A stretch of 64,000 nt of DNA, taken from assembly GCA_965242565.1 (NCBI GenBank), contig OZ251457.1, positions 2,666,001 through 2,730,000 of the forward strand, written 5' to 3'. The translations under genes and the position numbers were made by a program. Every line of letters begins with the position of its first letter. Position 1 is the first letter of the stretch. The notes under the pieces are model-generated. The model saw nothing but the letters and a program-made list of their open reading frames with translations, was not told where the DNA came from and made no database searches. This document shows positions 44,483 through 53,256 of the stretch, piece after piece. The stretch comes from CATQGW01 sp965242565 (GTDB lineage Bacteria; Chloroflexota; Dehalococcoidia; Bin125).

Positions 44483-45628
44483 TCAGGGCGCATCCGGCTC
44501 CTCAAACAGACTGCGTGCGATCGCAATGACGGCGTCGACATTGCTTCCGTTCAACGTCCAGTCGTACCCATCAACATCGTACACAGCTGCCGTCACCGGA
44601 TCGTAGATCCAAACCTGAATCGAGTGGTAGCGATTGTGATTCGGGCCGGCCGGGCTGTACACCACAAACGACGGTCGACCGGCGATCACCCGAGTCTCCA
44701 CGGCGACGGCGCCGTTGCTCCAGGACGACTCTACCGGTTGGTCCGGGCTCGGATGGAATCCACCGCAGATCCCCACACCGTGGTAGCCGCGGTCGTTTGC
44801 CCAAAAGGAGCAGTAGCCGCCGGGAGGATCACTGTGATGGTCGCCGCTGCTCGCAATCCCGAATGTCCAGCCCGCAGGCAGCGTCGGATCGCGCCAGTAG
44901 GGCAGCCGCCGCGCCTCGGCGAGCTCAGTAGTCCCCATAGGGTTGGCGTAGGGATTCTCCGGCCAGGGGCGGAACGGATCTTGCTCCACTGGCCCCTCCC
45001 AGCCTTCGGGGACGAGCTGAAACGGGCCGTGGCGGATCGGCGCGGCGAGACTCGGACCGCCCAGATCGGGCAACACCCCCCAGGCGAGCAGGACGACGGC
45101 GTCAGCGGCGATCACGCCGCTGCAACCCGTGAAGGCGTAGCTCATCCGCTCCACAGCGAGCAGCTTGCTCGGCGCGGCTCTGCCCGGGTCGGGTAGGACC
45201 TCGGACACCCGGTAGCGCACCCAGCAGTCGTCGGTCTTGCGCCACTCGAAGAGGTCGCCCGCCGCGACCGCGTTGTACAGCGCGGCCTGCGATGTTCCCT
45301 GCGCGTCGGCCTTGTGGATGAGCAGTCTCTTCGCCGTGCCGTCGCGCAGGCCTTCGTAAGTCGCAACGGCGCTCATCGCGCCGTCCGCGTCGGTGAGGAA
45401 GGCGTAGCTGCCCGGCGCGGCCGCCTCGCCTGCGGCATCGTAGGCGTTGTAGCGCAAGGTAGTCTTGACGACCATCGCCTCAGGCGCGGGGCGCTGGGAG
45501 AGGGCGAGCCACGGTTCGAGGGCGCGAATCTGCGGCGGCGGCGGGGCGTCGGCACGGGCGGCGTTGCCCGCCGCCCAGAGCAGGGCGGCCGTCAGCGCGA
45601 TCAATGCCGCCAGCGTCAGCCGTCGCAT
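44483..45628 (-). CDS. Secreted paralogue lacking the Ig-like domain
   Basis: 381 aa from ATG 45628. Signal peptide nearly identical to the downstream paralogue (LTLAALIALTAALLWAAG, ending ARADA), then directly the conserved GSYAFLTDADG and DCWVRYRVSE block, and the same C-terminal end (SLFEEPDAP). The segment equivalent to the Ig-like domain is missing, so one copy lost or gained it after duplication. About 57 bp upstream of the start matches the region upstream of the paralogue. The function is unknown. Confidence 0.7.
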   Translation of the reverse strand: MRRLTLAALIALTAALLWAAGNAARADAPPPPQIRALEPWLALSQRPAPEAMVVKTTLRYNAYDAAGEAAAPGSYAFLTDADGAMSAVATYEGLRDGTAKRLLIHKADAQGTSQAALYNAVAAGDLFEWRKTDDCWVRYRVSEVLPDPGRAAPSKLLAVERMSYAFTGCSGVIAADAVVLLAWGVLPDLGGPSLAAPIRHGPFQLVPEGWEGPVEQDPFRPWPENPYANPMGTTELAEARRLPYWRDPTLPAGWTFGIASSGDHHSDPPGGYCSFWANDRGYHGVGICGGFHPSPDQPVESSWSNGAVAVETRVIAGRPSFVVYSPAGPNHNRYHSIQVWIYDPVTAAVYDVDGYDWTLNGSNVDAVIAIARSLFEEPDAP

Positions 45629-45713
45629 CGCCTGGCCCTCCCCTCTGCGATGCTAGTCAGACGCTGCGGCCGTTCGGATGGTTCCCGGCGGGGTAGCCTA
45701 CGCTGGGGGAACG

Positions 45714-46364
45714 ATGGTTGCGCGGCTGCTGATTGCGACGGGGAACGCGGGGAAGCTGCGCGAGTTTCGCGCGCTGTTCGCGGGGCTGCGCGGCGCGGAC
45801 GTGGGCGAGTGGGAGCTGGTCGCGCCGGCCGATGTGGGGCTGGCCGATTTCGAGGTGGTCGAGGACGGCGAGACGTATGTCGCCAACGCGGCGCGCAAGG
45901 CGCGGGCCTACGCCAATGCGGCGCAGCTGCCGGCGCTGGCCGACGATTCCGGGCTGGAGGTGGACGCGCTGGGCGGCGCGCCGGGCGTCTACAGCGCGCG
46001 ATATGCTGGGGCGGAGGCCGACGACGCGGCGAACCGCGCCAAGCTGCTCGCAGCGCTGGGCGGAACGCCGGCGGGAGAGCGTGGGGCGCGCTTCCGCTGC
46101 GTGCTGGCGCTGGCCTATCCGTTCACGACCAACGTGCGCCTCGGCGAGGGCGCGGTGGAAGGCCGAATTGCGATGAATGAGCGGGGCGACCTGGGCTTCG
46201 GTTACGATCCGGTCTTCGAGTTGCCCGACGGGCGGCGGATGGCCGAGTTGCGCGCCGAACAGAAGAACGCGATCAGCCATCGGGCGCGGGCGCTGCAGGA
46301 CGTGCGCTGGGCGCTCGCGGCGCTCTACAAGACGTCGCATAAAGCGGCCGGCGGAAAGCGCTGA
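45714..46364 (+). CDS. rdgB: XTP/dITP diphosphatase (RdgB/HAM1)
   Basis: 216 aa from ATG 45714 (GGGGA 3-7 nt upstream). Removes inosine and xanthosine triphosphates from nucleotide pools. ATGNAGKLREF at the start, ADDSGLEVDALGGAPGVYSARY in the middle, and GFGYDPVF are the family landmarks. All are intact. It precedes moaA by 5 nt, so it is probably co-transcribed with the molybdopterin genes. Confidence 0.94.
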   Translation: MVARLLIATGNAGKLREFRALFAGLRGADVGEWELVAPADVGLADFEVVEDGETYVANAARKARAYANAAQLPALADDSGLEVDALGGAPGVYSARYAGAEADDAANRAKLLAALGGTPAGERGARFRCVLALAYPFTTNVRLGEGAVEGRIAMNERGDLGFGYDPVFELPDGRRMAELRAEQKNAISHRARALQDVRWALAALYKTSHKAAGGKR

Positions 46365-46369
46365 GCGCC

Positions 46370-47407
46370 GTGGCTACCCGCTCCGACCAGACAGCGTTCA
46401 CACCGCCGGCCGACCGCTTCGGCAGGGTGTTTCAGGATTTGCGGTTGTCGGTGACGGATCGCTGCAACTTCCGCTGTCCGTATTGCATGCCGAAAGAGGT
46501 GTTCGGGCCGGGCTACCAGTTCTTGCCGCGCGCGGACATTCTGAGCTTCGAGGAGATCATGCGGCTGACGGGCGTGTTTGCGCGTCTGGGTCTGCGCAAG
46601 CTGCGGCTGACGGGCGGCGAGCCGACGGTGCGGGCCGAGCTGCCGGCGCTGGTCGGAATGCTGCGCCGCGCCGCGCCGGGGGTGGACCTGGCTCTCACCA
46701 CCAACGGCTCGCGGCTCGCATCGCTCGCCGAGCCGCTCGCGCAGGCCGGGCTGGACCGCGTGACGGTGAGCCTGGACGCGATCGACCCCAAGGTGAGCAA
46801 GCGGATGAACGGCGTCGATTTTCCGCTGGAGCGGGTGCTCGAAGGTATTGATGCGGCGGCGGCGGCGGGGCTGGCGCCGGTCAAAATCAACGCGGTGATC
46901 CAGCGCGGGGCGAACGAGAGCGAAATTACGCGGCTGGCAGAGCATTTCCGCGGCAGCGGTCACATCGTGCGCTTTATCGAGTACATGGATGTGGGCGCGT
47001 CGAACGGCTGGAAGCTGGACGACGTGGTGCCGGCGGCGGAGATCATCGAGCGGTTGGAGTCGGCGCTGCCGCTGGAGGCGGTGGAGCCGTCCTACCGCGG
47101 CGAGGTCGCCAAGCGCTGGCGCTGGCGGGACGGTTCGGGCGAGGTGGGGGTGATTACGTCGGTGACGCAGCCGTTCTGCGGGGACTGCACGCGGGCGCGG
47201 GTCTCGGCGGAGGGGAAGCTGTACACGTGTTTGTTCGCGTCGGTGGGGCACGATCTGCGCGAGCCGCTGCGCAGCGGACAGACGGATGAGCAGATTCTGG
47301 AGCGGATCGCGTCGATCTGGCGGGTGCGGGAGGATCGCTACTCCGAGTTGCGCAGCGCGGCGACAAGCGGTTTGCCGAAAGTGGAGATGTCGCACATTGG
47401 CGGCTAA
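46370..47407 (+). CDS. moaA: GTP 3',8-cyclase (molybdenum cofactor biosynthesis)
   Basis: 345 aa from GTG 46370. Radical-SAM enzyme. N-terminal cluster CNFRCPYC (CxxxCxxC) and C-terminal cluster CGDCTRARVSAEGKLYTC are complete; the protein ends in the functionally important Gly-Gly. It makes 3',8-cH2GTP from GTP, the substrate of MoaC, which follows and overlaps. Presence of moaA-moaC implies molybdoenzymes elsewhere in the genome. Confidence 0.95.
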   Translation: MATRSDQTAFTPPADRFGRVFQDLRLSVTDRCNFRCPYCMPKEVFGPGYQFLPRADILSFEEIMRLTGVFARLGLRKLRLTGGEPTVRAELPALVGMLRRAAPGVDLALTTNGSRLASLAEPLAQAGLDRVTVSLDAIDPKVSKRMNGVDFPLERVLEGIDAAAAAGLAPVKINAVIQRGANESEITRLAEHFRGSGHIVRFIEYMDVGASNGWKLDDVVPAAEIIERLESALPLEAVEPSYRGEVAKRWRWRDGSGEVGVITSVTQPFCGDCTRARVSAEGKLYTCLFASVGHDLREPLRSGQTDEQILERIASIWRVREDRYSELRSAATSGLPKVEMSHIGG

Positions 47408-47894
47408 CGAATCCGAAACACCGGCGCTGAGCCATATCGACGCCGCGGGCCGCGCGCGGATGGTTGATGTGGGCGACAAAGATGTCACGGAGCGCAGCGC
47501 GGCGGCGGAGGGCGCGGTGCTGATGGAGGCGGAGACGCTGCGGCTGATCGAGCGCGCGCAGCTCAAGAAGGGCGATGTGCTCACGACGGCGCAGCTGGCC
47601 GGCGTGATGGCGGCAAAACGCACGCACGAGTTGATTCCGCTTTGCCATCCGCTGGCGCTGTCGCATATCGATCTGGAGTTGACGCCGCAAGCGGATCCGC
47701 CGCGGATCGAGATTCGGGCGTCGGTGCGGTGCAGCGGGCGGACCGGTGTGGAGATGGAGGCGTTGACGGCGGTGAGCGTGGCGGCGCTGACGGTGTACGA
47801 CATGGCGAAGGCGGTGGATCGGGGGATGCGGATTACGGATGTGCGGCTGCGCGAGAAGCGGGGCGGGCGCTCCGGCGAGGTGCGGCTGCCGTAA
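47397..47894 (+). CDS. moaC: Cyclic pyranopterin monophosphate synthase
   Basis: 165 aa from TTG 47397, overlapping the end of moaA; no ATG is available before the conserved SHIDAAGRARMVDV block. Core KRTHELIPLCHPLAL, GVEMEALTAVSVAALTVYDM and the DRGMRITDVRL end match the family. It converts the MoaA product to cPMP. The frame to 47286 is an antisense-free extension inside moaA and is not used. It converges with the TgpA gene, 4 nt away. Confidence 0.93.
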   Translation: MAANESETPALSHIDAAGRARMVDVGDKDVTERSAAAEGAVLMEAETLRLIERAQLKKGDVLTTAQLAGVMAAKRTHELIPLCHPLALSHIDLELTPQADPPRIEIRASVRCSGRTGVEMEALTAVSVAALTVYDMAKAVDRGMRITDVRLREKRGGRSGEVRLP

Positions 47895-47898
47895 CCGG

Positions 47899-50724
47899 TC
47901 AGTCGCCGGATGCGGGTGTTTCTTCGGGGTGGGGCGCGCGGCCGCCGGGCAGGCGCAGCAATCGCCGCAGCAGGCGACCGCGCAGCGCGCGCCAGTCGGT
48001 CTCGACGTGATCGGGCGGCGGCGGCTCGGCGTCGGGGCGGCTGTAGCGCACCGCGCCGTAGGAGCGGGCGAGCCGTTCGGCGACCTGTTCGGAACCGAGC
48101 GCGGCGTCGATCCGCGCGGCATGTTCGAGCGGCGTTACCGATTCGGCGGCCTGAATGCCGGACCAACGGGCGAGCCGCGATGCGCCCGTCCAGGCGCGCT
48201 CGACGTGGCCCAGCCCCTGTAGCGAGAGCCGCCAGCTGAGCGCGGCTAGTAACACGAATCCGACGACGATCGACAGTGCGATCGTGGGGCCGAGCCAGAC
48301 CCAGCGGCTGAGCGGCTGAGCGGCGCCGTCCAGTTCGGCCTGCTCGACGGTCGCCAGCATCGTGAGCAATTCGTCGAGGTTGAAGTCTGCGCCGAGCGTG
48401 GTATCGGAGCCGGGCCGCAGGTCGATGCTGGGCTGCGTCAGGCGTTGGGCGGCGATCCGCGCGCCGCCGCCCGCAATCGCCGCCAGCGTCTCATCCACCG
48501 ATGTCCCCGGCGTGGGGTCGAAATCGACCCAACCGAAATTCGGGAACCACACCTCCACCCACGTATAAGCGTCGTGTCCGCGCACGATGAAGTTCTGGGT
48601 GCGGTCGTCGAAGTTATTTTCGTTGAGCACGTAGCCGGTGGCGATTCGCGCGGGCACGCCGGCGATGCGCAGCAGCAGCGCCATCGCGCTCGCGTGATAG
48701 TCGTAGTACGCCCCAATCGGCAGCCCGTCCTCGTCGACATTCTCAAACAGGAACCAGGAGACCACGTCGACGTTCGCGGGCGGCAGCTCGATTTCGGTTG
48801 TCAGCGGGTAGATCGGGCGAGGGTTGCCCTCGTCGTCCGTAATGATCCGCCCGTTCTGATCAAGCGCGGGCGCGGAGCTCAGATACGCTTCCACCGTGCT
48901 CGCGATGTCGTACGGATTCCAGCCCAGCGCCGCCGTGCCCGCGCCGAAACGCTCGATGTTGTACAGATCGGCGACCTGCTCAAGCAGCGCAAGCAAGCGC
49001 CGCATGTCGCCCGCGTCGAGACTGCCCGGCAAAGAGAGGAAGCGCTCGCGCACCCAGATCGGATACTCCGCGCCGGCCGAGCGCAGCGCGGCCTCGGATG
49101 CGCCGGAGACGGTGCCTGTGACCTGGTACGTGTAGCCGGCGCGCAGCCGTTCCTCGGTGGGGCGCAACGCGAGCACGTCGCTCTCCTCGGGCTCGACGCT
49201 GAGCCGCACGCCGCTGGGCGTCTCCGTTTCCGCGTCGCTGAGCACTTCGCGCAGGTTGTAACGCGGCGGAATGTAGGCGGCGACATCGGAGAGGCTGAGC
49301 TCCTGTTCCTCCGCCAGCCGCGCGCTGATTGCGGCGAGCACCGGTGCGAGATCCGTATCGGCGTAGCGTCGGGCGGATTCCCGATCGAAGTTCACAGTGA
49401 ACTCGGTCGGTGCGAGCGCCTCAACGCGAGTGTCCTTGTTGGCCAGCACCGGCGCGCCGAAGGAGAAGAGCACGCCGGGGCTGCGCTCGACGGAGATTTG
49501 GGCGGCGACGGGGCGGCGTTCGAGATAACTCGATTGCGGCAGCACGGCCTGGCCTTCGTCGATGCCCTCCGGCAGCTCGCCGCTGATCGCGTTGAGTTCG
49601 TCCACCGTGCTCACGTTGACGGGACTCTGCGTCCAGCCGCGCCCGGTGAAGTTGTCGTAGGATGCGCCGCGCAGCAGGCCCGGTTCGCTTGCGGCGGCGC
49701 GGAGGACGATTCCGTCGCCGGGGTCGATATCGCCCTGTAGCACCTTGAAGTTATCGAAGGAATGGACGGGCGCGCCGCGCCGCGAGTCGATCCCGCTGAA
49801 CAGCCGGCGGAAATCGTCGTTGAGTCCACGGAAAGGTTCGGAGATGGTGCTCCAGGCGTCGCGCAGGGCCTGTGATTCGTCGGGGCGTGGCAGGCCGTAG
49901 GAGAGGGAAAGAAGGAGAATGACGGCGAGCATGGTGACGCCGACGAAGCTGAAGGAGATCCAGTCGGGGTAGGGCGTGCCCTCGGCGCGCCAGCGGTCGA
50001 TGCGGCGCAGCAGCGCCGAACGCATCAGCAGCAGCATCGCGCCGGTCAGGAAGAAGCCGTAGGAGAGGTTCCACTGGCGGTCGGAGAGGTAGGAGACGTT
50101 GACCGCCAGGAGCGCGCCGAGCAGGATCAGCGCCGGCCAGGGGTTGCGCCAGCGCGCCATTGCGAAACCGCCGATGAACGCGGCCAGCCAGACGAAAGCG
50201 TCGGTGAAGACGACGAACGGCAGGTTGTCGGTCGTCAGCCCGGCGCTGAACGCCTGGCGGAACCAGTCTTCGAAGCGGTAATAGATATCGCTGAAGCGGT
50301 CCCAGAAGACGGGCTGTCCGCCGAGGCTTTCCAGCTGCAGCACCTGGATCAGGATGATGACGGCGCCGACCAGGACGCCGAGCAGCAGGCCGAGCGGCCA
50401 GGGGATGCGTCGCACGCGCCCGATTGCGCCGACGATCAGCGCGGCGGCGGCAGTGATTCGCAGGTCGGGCATATCGGCGACCCAGCCGGCGATGTAGATG
50501 CTGTTGGCGGTGCTGAGCGCAACGAGAAGCAGGATGCCGCCGCTGATCGTGACTTCGAGCGCGCGCTGCCAGAACGCGAGCGGGGCGATCTCGTCGGAGC
50601 GCACCAGCGTTTCGCCGGAACCGCCGCGGCGCGAGAAGAAGCGCCGCTCGGCGCGCGCGGTGACGCTCTCGGCCCCGGCGGCTTCCTGTTGCAGCGCCTC
50701 CTGCGTCGGGTTGCGCACGCTCAT
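47899..50724 (-). CDS. TgpA-type transglutaminase-like membrane protein with altered active site
   Basis: 941 aa. N-terminal about 270 residues hold 6-7 membrane segments (DUF3488-like), an extracytoplasmic region follows, then a transglutaminase-core domain (about 655-730) and one C-terminal membrane helix with a cytosolic tail. The catalytic His (RGHDAYTWVEVWF) and Asp (GWVDFDPTPG) are there. However, the Cys position in the GxCxxxASA block is Tyr674 (codon at 48703-48705, TAC), reading AYYDYHASAM. The protein therefore probably lacks transglutaminase or protease activity, unless another residue substitutes. It is last in the operon moxR2-DUF58-tgpA and overlaps the DUF58 gene by ATGA. Confidence 0.82.
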   Translation of the reverse strand: MSVRNPTQEALQQEAAGAESVTARAERRFFSRRGGSGETLVRSDEIAPLAFWQRALEVTISGGILLLVALSTANSIYIAGWVADMPDLRITAAAALIVGAIGRVRRIPWPLGLLLGVLVGAVIILIQVLQLESLGGQPVFWDRFSDIYYRFEDWFRQAFSAGLTTDNLPFVVFTDAFVWLAAFIGGFAMARWRNPWPALILLGALLAVNVSYLSDRQWNLSYGFFLTGAMLLLMRSALLRRIDRWRAEGTPYPDWISFSFVGVTMLAVILLLSLSYGLPRPDESQALRDAWSTISEPFRGLNDDFRRLFSGIDSRRGAPVHSFDNFKVLQGDIDPGDGIVLRAAASEPGLLRGASYDNFTGRGWTQSPVNVSTVDELNAISGELPEGIDEGQAVLPQSSYLERRPVAAQISVERSPGVLFSFGAPVLANKDTRVEALAPTEFTVNFDRESARRYADTDLAPVLAAISARLAEEQELSLSDVAAYIPPRYNLREVLSDAETETPSGVRLSVEPEESDVLALRPTEERLRAGYTYQVTGTVSGASEAALRSAGAEYPIWVRERFLSLPGSLDAGDMRRLLALLEQVADLYNIERFGAGTAALGWNPYDIASTVEAYLSSAPALDQNGRIITDDEGNPRPIYPLTTEIELPPANVDVVSWFLFENVDEDGLPIGAYYDYHASAMALLLRIAGVPARIATGYVLNENNFDDRTQNFIVRGHDAYTWVEVWFPNFGWVDFDPTPGTSVDETLAAIAGGGARIAAQRLTQPSIDLRPGSDTTLGADFNLDELLTMLATVEQAELDGAAQPLSRWVWLGPTIALSIVVGFVLLAALSWRLSLQGLGHVERAWTGASRLARWSGIQAAESVTPLEHAARIDAALGSEQVAERLARSYGAVRYSRPDAEPPPPDHVETDWRALRGRLLRRLLRLPGGRAPHPEETPASGD

Positions 50725-52100
50725 CGTGCTGCTCCCGCCGCGGGCTGCGCTTCCTCAAGTGCGCCCAAGCCGCCCACTGCGCTAGGTGCGCCAGGTGCGC
50801 CAGCGCTCTCGGGCGCGAGCTGCGGTTCGGGTGGCATCACGGCCGCGGCCGAGCCGGGCGCGGTGCCGATCATCACCGCCGGCAGGAAGTCGTCTTTGCG
50901 GATCAGGTTGACCTGCACGCCGAGCGCCTGGAGTTCGGCCGCCGTCGCGGGCGCGCCGGCGCGCCCGCCCCAGCTGGCGAGGTCGAGCATCGCCACGGCG
51001 GCCTTCACGCCGCGCAGCGTGAGCGAACGGATCGCGCCCTGCCAGCGCGGATCCGTCGAGCCGGTCACGACGATCACGGTGGTGTGCCGCCCCCAGCGGC
51101 GCGACTGCTGGTAGAGCAGGGTGGCGACCGGCACGTTGCCGACGGGCTGCGCCACCGCCAGCGCCTCCAGAATTCGTCCGAAATGCTGCGAGCCCCGATC
51201 GGGCTCGATCACATCCAGGCGCTCGCCGAACATCATCAGCCCCACGCTGCGGTTCTGGTGGATGAAGAGCCGCGCAACCGATGCCGCAGCTGTCACCGCC
51301 GTCTCGATCGTCGCCTCGTCTCCCTCCCCGAGATGCTCCGACCGCGACAGATCCAGCACCACCCAGAGGTGCGAGGCGGGGTCCAGCTCGAATGTCTTCA
51401 CCTTCAGCGAGCCGGTGCGCAGGCTGCTTTTCCAGTGGATGCGGTTGACGCTGTCACCCGGTTCGTAGTCGCGGATGCCGGCCGCGTTGGGTGTCACGTA
51501 GTGGGTGCGGCGGCGGAAGCGCCCCTCGCCGGGCAGGTTGGCGGGGGGGACGGAGTAGCGCGGCAGGTCCAGTGCCTGCGGATAGACGACCAGCGAGCGG
51601 CGCGTCCCGAAGCGGTATTCGCGCGGGAAGATGTCAAACGGATCGCTGCTGCGCACCACGATCGGCCCGAGGTCGTACAACCCGCGGCGGCGGCAGACGG
51701 TCTCCAGCCGCCAGGAGCGCCGCCCCTTGCGGCCCAGCGAGGCGACGAATCGGGCGCGGTGACCGGGCAGTTCGGAGCGCTCTTCCAGCTCCAGCCAAAG
51801 CTTGGGGATGTTGGTTTCGTTGATTACCTCAAAGCGCTCGATGATCACCTCGCCGGCCTGCACGCGGTCGCGGCTGCGCGACATCCGCACGCGCAGCCCC
51901 AGGCCCGATGTCCAGGCCCAGAGCACCGCCAGGCCCAACCCGAAGAGCAGCGTGTAGCCCAGCCGCAGGGGCAGCCAGTAGTTCGAGGTGAAGCCCACGG
52001 CGAAGCAGACGATGGTGAGGATCACGACGATCGTGAGCGAGCGGCGGCGGACGAAGAGCAGCCGCCAGGCGCGAGCAACCCAGAAGCGCAGGCGGCGCAT
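50721..52100 (-). CDS. DUF58 membrane protein (second locus)
   Basis: 459 aa. Two N-terminal membrane segments (about 20-42 and 48-66), a middle beta domain, the DUF58 core with RDYEPGDSVNRIHWKSSLRTGSL (about residues 208-230), and a VWA-like tail (LWVVLDLSRSEHLGEG). A Pro/Ala/Gly-rich C-terminus. Its longer architecture with membrane anchors distinguishes it from the soluble DUF58 gene at 30.5-31.4 kb. It sits between moxR2 and tgpA, matching the widespread MoxR-DUF58-TgpA arrangement. Confidence 0.85.
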   Translation of the reverse strand: MRRLRFWVARAWRLLFVRRRSLTIVVILTIVCFAVGFTSNYWLPLRLGYTLLFGLGLAVLWAWTSGLGLRVRMSRSRDRVQAGEVIIERFEVINETNIPKLWLELEERSELPGHRARFVASLGRKGRRSWRLETVCRRRGLYDLGPIVVRSSDPFDIFPREYRFGTRRSLVVYPQALDLPRYSVPPANLPGEGRFRRRTHYVTPNAAGIRDYEPGDSVNRIHWKSSLRTGSLKVKTFELDPASHLWVVLDLSRSEHLGEGDEATIETAVTAAASVARLFIHQNRSVGLMMFGERLDVIEPDRGSQHFGRILEALAVAQPVGNVPVATLLYQQSRRWGRHTTVIVVTGSTDPRWQGAIRSLTLRGVKAAVAMLDLASWGGRAGAPATAAELQALGVQVNLIRKDDFLPAVMIGTAPGSAAAVMPPEPQLAPESAGAPGAPSAVGGLGALEEAQPAAGAAR

Positions 52101-52126
52101 CGCTGATCAACCCCTCCGCCGGCCGG

Positions 52127-53080
52127 TTACGACGCGCCGGCGCGCGAGCCGGGCACGGCGACGCGGTCCAGCACATCGTCGATCACGGTGCGGGCATCCT
52201 GATTGCGCACCTGCGCAGAGGGGCTGAGGATGATCCGGTGCCCCAGCGCGGCGTGCGCCAGCGCCTTCATGTCGTCCGGAATCACATAGTCCCGCCCCGC
52301 CAGCAGCGCGCTCGCCTGCGCGCAGCGGAACAGCGCCAGCGAGCCGCGCGGCGAGGCCCCCAGATACACCGCATCGTGCGCCCGCGTCGCCGCCACCAGC
52401 TGCACGGCGTACTGTTTCAGCGCCGGATCCACCCAGATATCCCGCGCCACCTCATGCACCTCCCGGATCTCCTCCGGCGAGGCCACCGCGTCGAGCGTCT
52501 CGATCGGGTGCTGCTTCTGCTGCCCCTCCAGCACCGCGATCTCGTCGTTGGCGTCGGGATAACCGAGGTGAATGCGCAACAGGAAGCGGTCCAGCTGCGC
52601 CTCCGGCAGCGGGAATGTCCCCTCATATTCCACCGGATTCTGCGTCGCCATCACCATGAACGGCGGCGGCAGCGGGCGAGTCACCCCGTCCACCGTCACC
52701 TGCCGCTCCTCCATTGCCTCCAGCAGCGCCGACTGCGTCTTGGGCGTCGCCCGGTTGATCTCGTCCGCCAGCACGATCTGCGAGTTGATCGGCCCCTGCC
52801 GCCACTCGAAATCCTCCGTCTTCTGGTTGTACACCGACACCCCCGTCACATCCGACGGCAGCAGATCCGGCGTGAACTGAATCCGGTTGAAGCTGCACCC
52901 CGTCGACACCGCCAGCGCCCGCGCCAGCATCGTCTTGCCCGTGCCGGGGACATCCTCGATCAGCAGGTGTCCGTCGGCGACCATGGCGACGACGGCCTGC
53001 CGCACTTCGGGCGCTTTGCCCAGAATGACCTTTTCGACGTTGGCCACGACGCCGTTGAGCACCTTGCGTGGATCGTCCAC
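52127..53080 (-). CDS. moxR: MoxR-family AAA+ ATPase (second locus)
   Basis: 317 aa. Walker A DVPGTGKT (about residues 39-46), Walker B LADEINRATPKTQ, and VMATQNPVEYEGTFPLPEAQLDRF in pieces. It resembles the ATPase at 31.4 kb but is a separate, more canonical subgroup. First gene of the operon; a divergent M23 lipoprotein gene lies upstream on the plus strand. Together with DUF58 and the TgpA-like protein it likely supports assembly or activation at the membrane. Confidence 0.93.
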   Translation of the reverse strand: MDDPRKVLNGVVANVEKVILGKAPEVRQAVVAMVADGHLLIEDVPGTGKTMLARALAVSTGCSFNRIQFTPDLLPSDVTGVSVYNQKTEDFEWRQGPINSQIVLADEINRATPKTQSALLEAMEERQVTVDGVTRPLPPPFMVMATQNPVEYEGTFPLPEAQLDRFLLRIHLGYPDANDEIAVLEGQQKQHPIETLDAVASPEEIREVHEVARDIWVDPALKQYAVQLVAATRAHDAVYLGASPRGSLALFRCAQASALLAGRDYVIPDDMKALAHAALGHRIILSPSAQVRNQDARTVIDDVLDRVAVPGSRAGAS

Positions 53081-53234
53081 CGTGCCGCCTCCCTGCCCGT
53101 TGCGAGCGATCTTATCCGATCATGATTAAATCTCTACCGTGAGGCCATGATGTGCTGGGGATGCGCCGGGCCACGCATGGACATCACCGCCGCGAAACGC
53201 GAAAGTAGAGAGCAGCGATGCGGATGCGCGGTGA

Positions 53235-53256
53235 GCGATCATGAGGCGATCATGAG
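53235..53256 (+). repeat. 11-bp direct duplication over the start codon
   Basis: GCGATCATGAG occurs twice in a row (53235-53245, 53246-53256), each containing an ATG. The first ATG opens a four-codon frame ending TGA; the second is the chosen start of the M23 lipoprotein. Confidence 0.6.

Noticed and set aside
46325..48166. 613-codon minus frame opposite moaA and moaC
   Set aside because: It covers two clear plus-strand genes and reads as Arg/His/Pro-rich noise, as expected in high-GC antisense.
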